Positions 51,936 through 61,030 of a DNA stretch of 64,000 nt are shown here, in pieces. The stretch is taken from positions 1,364,001 to 1,428,000 of the forward strand of contig JAVTVJ010000452.1 of assembly GCA_034509425.1 (NCBI GenBank), read 5' to 3'. Made by a program: the position numbers and the translations under genes. The notes below the pieces were generated by a model, which searched no databases, was not told the DNA's origin, and was given only the letters and a program-made list of their open reading frames with translations. Every line of letters starts with the position of its first letter. Position 1 is the stretch's first letter. This DNA is from Eopsaltria australis. Taxonomy: Eukaryota; Chordata; Aves; Passeriformes; Petroicidae.

Positions 51936-54900
51936 CTAGAATCAGCTCTTCTAACATAAAACAATACATCAGTGATGTTAACTTTCTGAGTATTGTAAAT
52001 TAGTGAATAACAAACCTTTTCAAAGTTACCTTGTCATTCATAGGACAAACTCACTTCAATGTGGATGAACAAGTACCGGTTCCAAGAAGTAGTGCCAATC
52101 TTTTCATTACAGCTTTCCCCCCTCCACTTTCTCTCTCCCTCCTGCCATCACTGTTTCTTTCCCCGAAATAAAGCACTGCACAATTACAGCAAGAGGAAAG
52201 ATCTGTGAAACTCCAGGTCAACAAGAAGGCCTCATTTCTATTAGATTTGTTTGGAACCTTTCGTTTCTTGGGATTTTTTTGAAGAGTAGCTTCTAATGCT
52301 GCTTGCTTCTGTAGAGTCTTTGTAATTAGTCTGAGCAGTTCTTCAGATGTTTTTTAGTGCTTTTAAAAGAAAATCTACTCATTATAAACATCACTAGCTT
52401 CAGTAAAAATGGAGCTTGTGCAGTAGTTCCAAGGTGTTTCCTTCTGTTTCTATTTTGTTTAGTTTAATGCTTGAGAGATTATTTGTTCAGATAGGTTTTT
52501 ATTTGTTTCAGATAGGATAGCCTGATATAAAAACTCAGTGATTAATTTATGTTGTTATTAAACTATCAGGGCTTCGGGTATTACAATATTAATATTGTGA
52601 CTCAATATGCAAATAACTGAGGAAATTAAAAAATAAAAATAAAAATAAAAATAAAAATAATAAAAATAAAAATGTCTTTGATGGACTTCAGTCCAATTTG
52701 TACCAAACAGTAATCTGCCCACGCAGAGTGCTCAACAGGCTAAATTTCACGTCCAAGCTGTGCCACAGATTCCTGTGCTGCCTTAGATCACCATTAGCAA
52801 CTGCATTTTTTAAGCAATTGCTCATGTGCAACGTTTCTGTCTTTGTGTGCCCTAATGAGAAAGTAGCAGTCAGTCCAGGACTGCTCCAGAGGCCTTGGGG
52901 CTTCAACTGCTCAGCTGTCATGCGCCACACCAGGCACCCAGCCTGCTGGAAATGAGATCAAGTGTCTCTTTTTTGCACCCATTCATGATGACAGGAGTCA
53001 TATGTGTACAGTGTGGCTGGCTTAACATGATTGTGGTAGCTGATATATTTTACATTTCTTTCCAAATGTAGTTAACTATCCCAAAGTCTATTATGTTCTA
53101 ATGTCAAAACATTACTTTAGAAGTTAAAAACATGGATAGGCTAAAATACTTTGCTCTTCATTTTAGAGCTGTGATTTTCACAAAAAATCCACTGTAGGTT
53201 TAGAAATTTATGGTAACCTACCAATTTCACGTACCCAGAGTATCAACCCTTTGCAGACCAGGATTAGCATTATAATAGTTTGATTAGCAGTTATTGATTC
53301 TAAATATCATTTCTGTTCTTAAATTGTGCTGCAGCCCAAGCACATATTAAGGAGCCAACTGCTGTGCCTAAAATGTGCAAAACTCTCAGACCATCAACAT
53401 TCAGCCTTACTTGGTAGTTTGGACATTACTAAGGAGCTTGGCAAAACAGAACAGATACAGGGCACTCTCTCTCTTCTCTACTCTTGCATGGTCTCATATG
53501 GCTGGAGGGGCCAGCTCAGGTAGCTCTAAGGAGGGAGACCTTCAGCAGCCTGCTCAGAGACATCCTGGCAGGAAAGTGACACAGGCTGCCCAGCTGGGCT
53601 CTGGAGGAGAATGGCTGCTGAGACAGCCCTTTAGGCAAAGTGTTTAAGACCCAACACAAGTTTTAAAAAAAAGGTGTAAAGGACACATAGTGAGAACTTA
53701 GCAGGACTGTTGCCAGACTGCTTTGGCTCTTGCTTGTGGACTCATCTTAGATGTGTTGCTGAAATGTAAAGGTGTTGAACTGAAATGCCTTCATCTGTAT
53801 GGGCACATGCTCTCCTGCAGTGCACAGCAATTCTCCTGGATGCCCCTTCTTTCCTGCTGGTGGCAAACTACCTTTTCATGATGGGGAAGCCAAGATGCTC
53901 TGCAAGCAGCAGGCATAGCCCTATTAAAAATTATAGCAATTCTAATCAGCCTTTGTCCTGCTTGGATTCAGTCATGGCTGTCACAGCAAGGAAGGATGGA
54001 AATGCTCTTGGCTCACTTGTCTTTACTCATTGCTTTGCTCTGCTCTACATGTGCTCACCCACATGGATTGTTGGACTTCCCATGACCACAGTGCATTCTC
54101 ACTGTTGTGCAGTGTCATAATGGCTTCTTCCCTAGAAATCTGGAAGATCTGATACTCCCACCTAACTTCAACCTGGACTGTGATGGGCAGAAGCTGTATG
54201 CAAATAGCAAGATCATAGCCGATAGCAAGACAGAAATCCATGGCTGTGGCTAATGAAGTTAATGGAGCTGGGTTTTTCCATCAGGTGCTGGACTTTACAG
54301 CAAAATCGGAATTTGCAGGTGTGACATGGTGCATATTTAAGATGAATGTTCCAGTTCTAGTAAATATCCAAGGAGACAAGAGACTGATCTTGAATTTGCA
54401 TTTAAATTAAACAGTAATCAAATGGGGAAAATGGCCTTTTGGTGAAGTGAGAAGGAAGGGACAGAAAAAAAGGATAAAATGCTTGTGGGCAGCAGTGGGA
54501 AAGCCAGAGACTGCAGCATGCAAAGATAATATCTGGCTTACAGTGTCTACTGGTACAAAGCCACTGTTTTTCCCAAGTTGGTTTGAGCTGCCTGCTGAAT
54601 AACTTTACTCTGATCGAGACATTTGCATTCTGTGGCTTCAGTGTTTCTGACCTAGCGCTTAGGATCCCAGAAAACGGGCTTGTGAGTGAACAAGGCTCTC
54701 AAACAGGCAGTTAAACAGCACATGATTGCAGCTCCAATTGTTTTGCAGTTGACTTGCAGTTGCTTTTTCACTTACTATTCCTTCAGGCAAACCGGCTTTT
54801 TAATTCCTGTGCATTTCACAGGAAGATTTGCAGATCTGCCTTTAATGTTTTTCTTCATCTGAATGTTGTTGAGAAATACCAGGGACTTGAACTTGAATTC

Positions 54901-56771
54901 TCTGCCTGGAGACATTTTTGTTTGCTTAACGGATGAATAACCCATACAGCAAAATTTCGAACAAAACTTTCTGCAACTCCAAATAGTATTTCCTGTGTCC
55001 CTTTAAAGTTAATTTTGTAGTGTTCAATGATATATTAATTATGCAATAAATTATTTTTCCTTTCACAATGTTCTTCGTTAGAGTGGAATTCTTGGACTAA
55101 GATTCTTTTAGGGTTAAATTTTAGACTTGGTTTTCAGAAAGCCACATCAGTCATGATCTAATTGCACAATTTCAGTAGAGCTGACATTTAAAGTATGTGA
55201 TAATTCTACCACTTCAGACAACCACTATTTCAAGGACTATCCCCTAGAAACTAAATTAAGGATCATCTAGATTGAAGTAAGAAGTGCTGAAGCATTGTTT
55301 GATTAAAAAAATTAAATAAATTATCCTACAGGGAAAATAATTGTGATTTGTTTATGCAGATATTTGAGAGATACACTGGCACTGAAAATATACAGGTGGC
55401 CAGTCCACCAGAAAGCTTTCACTTACCAGAATTTCAAGTCTTTGTTCTATTGACACAAGTTTGTTGGTAAGAAGACAACCATACGTGATTTTGTTGCTTA
55501 AAAGTGCATATTGGGAAAAACGGATTGATCTTAATAAATGTCACTCTCAAAAGACAGTCAGCTTCAAAATCAATCTGTCAATCCACCCATATACTTGTGG
55601 TTAATACACTCTCTGTATTAAAAGTAACTTTTCACAGTAAAATGTTGGAAGCAGATGTGCTGTGGGGTCTCTGCATGGAAAACATCCTGCAAGGGGATTG
55701 TGTGGAACAACTGGGCAAACAAAGTGGAGCAGGCAGCAGCTCTTCCCTTGCTCCTCCAAAGATTTGCATTGATAACAATAAAGTGAAATAAAATAACATA
55801 ATTGAAAACAACGCATCTCTTGTCTTGGTTTTCAGCCAAGTCATATGTCAGTCTGTGCAGTTCTCTGCCTCCCGAAGGCATTGCCTTCACTCTGCCTCTG
55901 AAAAAAAGCTGTTCCCATGTGTGTTTACTGCCTGCTTAGCTGGGAGAAGGAGAAGATGAACCAGTTAGGTGCTGGCACAAGGTCTTGCTATAAATCTATT
56001 TATTTCTCTTTTACAGGAAACAGTTAGGAATATGTGCTTATTTTGATTGCAAAAACAATCTTTTTATATTCCTATTTCTTATATGGCTTCATGGAATTAT
56101 GATACATTTTACACATCCTGGTGTTGTCCTTGCTTGCGGAGTGTGAAATGTAAAAAGAAAGCAAATCAAAGCAAATAAACACAAGGTAAAGTAGAGGACA
56201 GAAGCACAAGAGAGAGAAGAAAAGGGAATTGGTTGTTTGTCAGGGTGAAATTCAGAGTGATTTTGAATACAACCCAGAAGATGAAGACAGAATGATTATT
56301 CAATTGCAGAGACCTATATAGACTGGAAAAATAATAAAGCAAAATGATTAGGAAGAGCAGAGAAATCAGGAGGAATAGAAAATGAAAACAACTGTAGGCA
56401 CTTTCAAATGTATTTAGTTTTAAGGACTGTTTCATACAACAGAATCTAGTATTTAGGCTATGGAGGAAACATGTGAACACTGACCTGACGGAGTTAAGGA
56501 GCTGGTCATGGCACAAGTAACCTTCCAAACTTAACCACTGGACACAAATAGCAGAATGAAGCAAGTACTGAAACTGTGTGGGCCATTTGGGGAAGTGCTG
56601 ACTGACCACATTGTGAGGCCAGACTGCAGTGCCTGCCCACTTGGCCTCAACCAGTGTGGATGTGGACATACGGCATTTTCCCGTTGTGCCTCGGTTTCCC
56701 AGCTGCTTCCTTAAGCCAGTGCCATTGTGGAAAGCATTACAGTAGAGTACAAATACAGTACAGTACAAATA
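51936..56771. other. Non-coding DNA, no gene recognised
   Basis: Contains an (AAAAT)n microsatellite and, 30 bases before it, a palindrome ACAATATTAATATTGT (52583-52598) followed by ATGCAAAT, the octamer-type POU site. A minus-strand ATG frame of 206 codons (56786-56166) begins in the CR1 on the right and is not supported as a gene. Nothing else recognised. Confidence 0.5.
52627..52673. repeat. (AAAAT)n pentanucleotide/hexamer microsatellite
   Basis: About eight tandem AAAAT-type units with one shortened unit. Simple repeat. Confidence 0.92.
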
Positions 56772-57768
56772 CCATAGAATCATCATAGAATCACCAAGGC
56801 TGGAAGAGACCTTGAGAGCATCCAGACCAACTCTCAACGCAGCACAACCACTGTAACCCCTAAACCATCACCCAGTGCCAGATCCAGATAAACGCTTTCA
56901 GGGATGGAGGCTCCACCACCTCCCTTAGCAACCTATTCCAATGCATGACCACCCTAACAGTGAAAACATTTTTTCTATTATCCATTCTGAATCTCCCCTG
57001 TCTCAGCTTAAAGCCATTTCCTCTGGTGCTTCCACTGCAGGGCTGGTAGAAGAGAGTGGTCCCCACCTCACCACAGCCTCCTTTCAGAGAGCTGTGGAGA
57101 GCCGTCAGCTCCTCCCTGAGCCTCCTCGAGTCTTAACAAACCCAGCTCCCTCAGCTGCTCCTTTAACACATGTTTCTAGACCTTTCATGGGCCTTGTTGC
57201 CCTTCACTGGACACTCTCCAGCACCTCAGTGTCCTTTGTAAAATGAGGGGCCCAGAACTGGGCACAGCACTCCAGGTGTGACCTCACCAGTGCCAAGTGC
57301 AGGGGGACAGTCACTTCTTTAGTCCTGCTGGCTACACTATCTTGGTAAGGGCCAAGATTGTCATTGGTGTTTTTGACTACCTGGGCACATGCTTACTCAT
57401 ATTGAGCTGGCTGTCAGCCAGCACCCCCAGGTCTCTTTCTACTGAACATCTCTCAAGTCACTCCCCCCCCCAAGCCTGTAACACTGCATGGTCTTGCTGC
57501 AACTCAAGTGCACTTGACCTTATTGAGCCTCATGCATTTGTCCTTAGCCTGTTGATGGAGTCTGACCGTCTCTCTGTAGATTGTGTTTATTTGCTTTGAT
57601 TTACTTGCTTTTTACATTTCAAACTCCACAAGCAAGGACAACACCCTCGAGCAGATCAACACTCCCACTCAGCTTAGTGTTATCTGCAAGTTTGATGAGA
57701 GTGCTCTCAATATCCCCATCCAGACCATCTGTGGAGATGTTAAACAGGACTGGCCCCAAATATCCACA
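56772..57768 (-). mobile_element. CR1 LINE, 5'-truncated, about 1 kb
   Basis: Its 3' end is on the left, starting CATAGAATCATCATAGAATC on the + strand, where the terminal repeat unit is duplicated. The minus strand encodes STRGNGFKLRQGRFRMDNRK and VVMHWNRLLREVVEPPSLKA, then near the right end [17 protein letters not shown] and [18 protein letters not shown]. The active-site motif FADD of CR1 reverse transcriptase is LADN here, so the copy is dead. A C9-containing stretch (CACTCCCCCCCCCAAG) near 57470 marks an expanded tract. Confidence 0.93.
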
Positions 57769-58264
57769 TAAACAGATACATTCATGCTTGAGACTCACAT
57801 AATCAGGCACTGCACAAGAGTAGATGAGACATATTCTGATGTACAATCCCATATTCTGTGATGCTGGATCTGCACAGCAGAGCTGCTGGCAGGTATGTTT
57901 ATTGACAGAGTCACAAGGTTGCAACCTAGCTTTGCTGCACCTCTCTCTAATAGTCTCTCTTTAATTTGATGGGAGTTTCTTACCACTAATTACATCCAGC
58001 TTAAAAACTAGAATTGTATTTTCATAAGCATTGAGAAAAGAAATGGCTCTGAGCACCTGTATTGCATGTTTGGTAAGAGGTGGAAGCTGCAGGGAGCACT
58101 GTCACACAGGGGTCCTCACAGGTCTGGTTGGGATCACTTTAAAAATTCTAACTTTCTCCTTTTTGGGCATTTAATTTTCCGTGTGCACCAGCAATTGAAC
58201 ACTGTAGATTTTCATTGTGGAGCAGGATGGAAAAAAGTTTCTTTAAAGAAGGAGCAGTTGAAGC
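57769..58264. other. Non-coding DNA, no gene recognised
   Basis: Nothing recognised. It separates the CR1 on the left from older CR1 pieces on the right. Confidence 0.5.
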
Positions 58265-58365
58265 TGTACCCTGGCTTGGTTTTATTGTAGCTTTTCACAC
58301 AGCATCACACGACATTCTCACAAGCAAACTGGAGAAATATAGTAAGTTCAGCTGAGCTACAAGAT
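58265..58365 (+). mobile_element. CR1-like reverse-transcriptase fragment
   Basis: The + strand GTAGCTTTTCACACAGCATC followed by ACACGACATTCTCACAAGCA and AACTGGAGAAATATAG matches the CR1 segment encoding 'KAFDTVPHDILxSKLEKY'. Only about 100 bases are recognisable. This is the same RT segment that recurs at 58.88-58.92 kb, so two insertions or a rearranged one are present. Confidence 0.55.
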
Positions 58366-58439
58366 GAATACAAAATGGCTGAAAAATTCTGCTTAGAGCA
58401 ATTTAAAATTTTATAGAATGCTGGGAAATGCAGAGCATT

Positions 58440-59490
58440 TATCACCCTGGAAAGACTGTTATGCAGCCACAGCTTTATTAATCAATAACCTCATGTTAGA
58501 AGTAAGGGAATGATTAGAGAAGATGCAGTTCCATTATTTATGGGGAACTAAGCAACTAATGGACAAAGTAGGGAGAAGACTGAAATATTCAGTGCTTTTC
58601 TTTGTCTCCCCAGTTGAAAAAAAAGCCTAGCTAAACCACAAATTATTGACTCTGCAAAAAAAGAAAAGTTAGGGACAGTGGAGAATGAAAGAAAGGATTA
58701 AAATATATTTATAAGGTTAAAGGTATGAAACCAAATTATTAATAATTTCAGGCTCCTAAGTCTGTAAGAAAGAGCTAACATGTATTTATCTATGCTCACA
58801 TAATGTCAAATCAATCAGACTTCCTTTCTTGACAGGCTAACCAGCTTAGAGGATAAGAGGAAAGAGTAGAATCAGTATGTTATATCTTGATTTTAGAATA
58901 AGTTTTGATACAGAATCATGTGACTGACAATCCAGGGAAAGAGGATCCAGATGGACTTACACAGAAGGTTAAAAAGCTGCATTCAGAGAATTTGCCAATG
59001 GTTTCTTCTCAAACCAGGGGGCAAAAATGGTTCCATTCCTCTGCTGCTTTCAACAGCAGTGAATGGTAAGGCAGAGAGAAAATCTATGTAGATGCAAACA
59101 TTACCTACACTGTGAAAGACAAGATCAAAATTCAGCATGACTATGGTAAGCAGTAGAAGTGGTATAAAATGGTAAAGGGAAGTTCAGTGATGAGTAGGAC
59201 AAACTGGTATGCTTAGGGAGCAAAACTTAGTTGACAAACACATGGTAACAAGAGGCAGCAGAACTGACAAGGGGACAATTTCAAGAAGATATTGATGCTA
59301 TTGTGTTTTATTCTTGGACATCAGGAAGCCTTGTATCAGGGAACATGATCAGCTTGTGTCCTATATTTAAAATGAAAATAACAGAAGAAAGTTCAGAGAG
59401 GAGCTAAAAAAATGCTTAGTTTAGAAAAAAATTTTAAGGCTGTAACTCTGAAAGAGCTACTTTCTGGTACTGACAAAAGATTTTAAATGC
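58440..59490 (+). mobile_element. Ancient CR1/L3-like LINE, about 1 kb, decayed
   Basis: On the + strand CR1 landmarks appear in order. CTGAAATATTCAGTGCTTTT at about 58580 fits the 'KxEVLNAFF' region. TATATCTTGATTTTAGAATA with AGTTTTGATACAGAATC at about 58880 fits 'VYLDFSKAFDTV'. AAGATCAAAATTCAGCATGA near 59123 fits the 'xQRDLD' region, and AGAAAGTTCAGAGAGGAGCT near 59385 fits 'ERVQRRA'. No frame survives. The divergence is well beyond that of the avian CR1 copies nearby. Ends are approximate. Confidence 0.58.
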
Positions 59491-59684
59491 TAAGATGTAA
59501 TTGTTTGCTAAGAGTCTAATGATGTATTGATACCAGGAGATCATTACATAAACAAAAGAGCAATAAGAATTTTTAGATTTTTGCTGAGCACAAGGCAATT
59601 ACTAGTTCATTTCTTTTGTGACAGAAAGACTCAGTTATATAGCAGGGATTGTTTTTTTTTACTTGAGGTCTTATTTTTGTTACA

Positions 59685-59823
59685 GAAGTTACAGAGTTTT
59701 CTGTGTTGGAAGGGACCCACAAGGATCATTATGTCTAACTCTGTGGCAAATGGTCAGTACGGGGATTGAATCTACAGCCCTGTACTTATTAGCATCGTGC
59801 TCTCAATAGACCAGAACTGGCCA
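59685..59823 (-). mobile_element. tRNA-Ile/CR1 chimeric SINE (TguSINE1-like)
   Basis: On the minus strand 59823-59751 folds as a decayed tRNA-Ile. It retains the anticodon region GATGCTAATAA with anticodon AAT, an A-box-like TGGTCTATTGAGAG, and a B-box-like AGATTCAATCC followed by CCGTACTGACCA. Directly after it comes a CR1-type tail, with ATGATCCTTGTGGGTCCCTT then CCAACACAGAAAACTCTGTA, ending in short repeats. A tRNA-Ile head fused to a CR1 3' tail is the structure of the passerine TguSINE1 family, moved in trans by CR1 enzymes. The family name is from knowledge, not a search. It is a SINE copy, not a working tRNA gene. Confidence 0.8.
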
Positions 59824-60769
59824 TGGAAAGTCGTAGAATTGGTGTTGTTAAGGAATTAAAATCATCTGTCAAGAATGTTCAAATTACTGTTAGTCCTGTA
59901 TCAGTGTAAGGGAATAGACTGGAGACAGGCATGCTTGGGGTGTGCTGAACACCTGAATCACCTGAATGTGTCTCTTCACAGAAAATGGGGATGCAGTATT
60001 ATGCAGTACACAGATTCCAATTTAGCTCCTCCAGAGTTAAGTGGGAAGACATTTTTAGGCATTTGACTCTTGCTTATCATCAAGATATTTGCATTGCTGT
60101 TGCTGTCTTATGTCCAGTTTATCATATTCTCCATTTTACATTTCTGAGGATCATTTGGCACAGCCCCATCAGCCTTTTGCAGATCTGCTATGGGCATGGT
60201 GCTGACTGCCTCCTTCTCTAAAGCAAAGGCAGCTGCAGGAGGGCCTGTTTTCATCCTTCTACTCTGCCCTTATCTGCAATATCTTGCTCTGAGATGTATC
60301 ACCACGGAAGCTATCCCCGGTCAAAAGTAAGAGGTTTTTATTAATGGTATTATTTAGGAATTATTGCTATTTATTTGTCTTTTGCATGCTCCAACAACCT
60401 TCATTTTTGGGTAGCATAGAGAAGGATCCTTGTACATGTGAGTTTCTGACATAAACAGACCACTGAGAGTGTAACACAAAACCCTACTCTTTACTTGTCA
60501 GCTTGGGTCACTAAAGCCTTTTCTTCAAAGACTTCATCTGGCTATGTAGGAAGATATCAGTACATTTCCAGTGTCTAGTAGGATGTCATGATGTTCTGTC
60601 CTTGCTGGTGTCCACTGCAGCCTTGGGTTAACACAGTATTTTGAGTGTGTGAGAAAAGAAGCAGTGCAACAAAATTCTGTGAAGGATTCTGTGGTTGATT
60701 ACTCACCAGTTTGTTATTCAGACATGGATGCCCCAGGTGCTTTGAACTCTCCTTTCTGTGCTCCCTTGG
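59824..60769. other. Non-coding DNA, no gene recognised
   Basis: No repeat or exon recognised. CpG density rises only at the right edge. Confidence 0.5.
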
Positions 60770-61030
60770 GAGTCACTCCGAAAGCTGCTGTGTTCCCGGG
60801 AGTCCCGGTTTCCACCGCTGATGCTGACATTCCTACAGGCTCAGGAGACCTGCAGGATGTCTGAGCAAACCAGTTTCGCACGATATTTCGAGGCCTATTT
60901 TTACTCATACGGGGGTCCACGAGAGATCCTCCCCACCTCCAACACGCCAGGAGCTTCCCGCAGCTGGGAGCCGGGGGCGGGGGGTGGTGGTGCGGGGTGC
61001 GGGGATCGTTCACACCTCGTCACCAGAGGG
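60770..61030. promoter_or_regulatory. Second mini CpG island with G-rich tract
   Basis: About 17 CpG dinucleotides in about 260 bases, set in CpG-poor DNA. The + strand at 60973-61004 has four G-runs of four or more (GGGGGCGGGGGG, then GGGG, GGGG), a candidate G-quadruplex. A + frame from about 60652 to 60861 is open for 71 codons across the left part (DYSPVCYSDMDAPGALNSPF), but it lacks an ATG start and has no recognised homolog. Possible alternative promoter, small exon, or regulatory element. Confidence 0.4.

Noticed and set aside
56670..56715. Possible MIR remnant (TGTGCCTCGGTTTCCC)
   Set aside because: Only one 16-base block resembles MIR and no neighbouring MIR blocks follow in order.
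59751..59823. Possible functional tRNA-Ile(AAT) gene
   Set aside because: The acceptor stem and A-box are degraded and the sequence runs straight into a CR1-type tail, so it is a SINE head.
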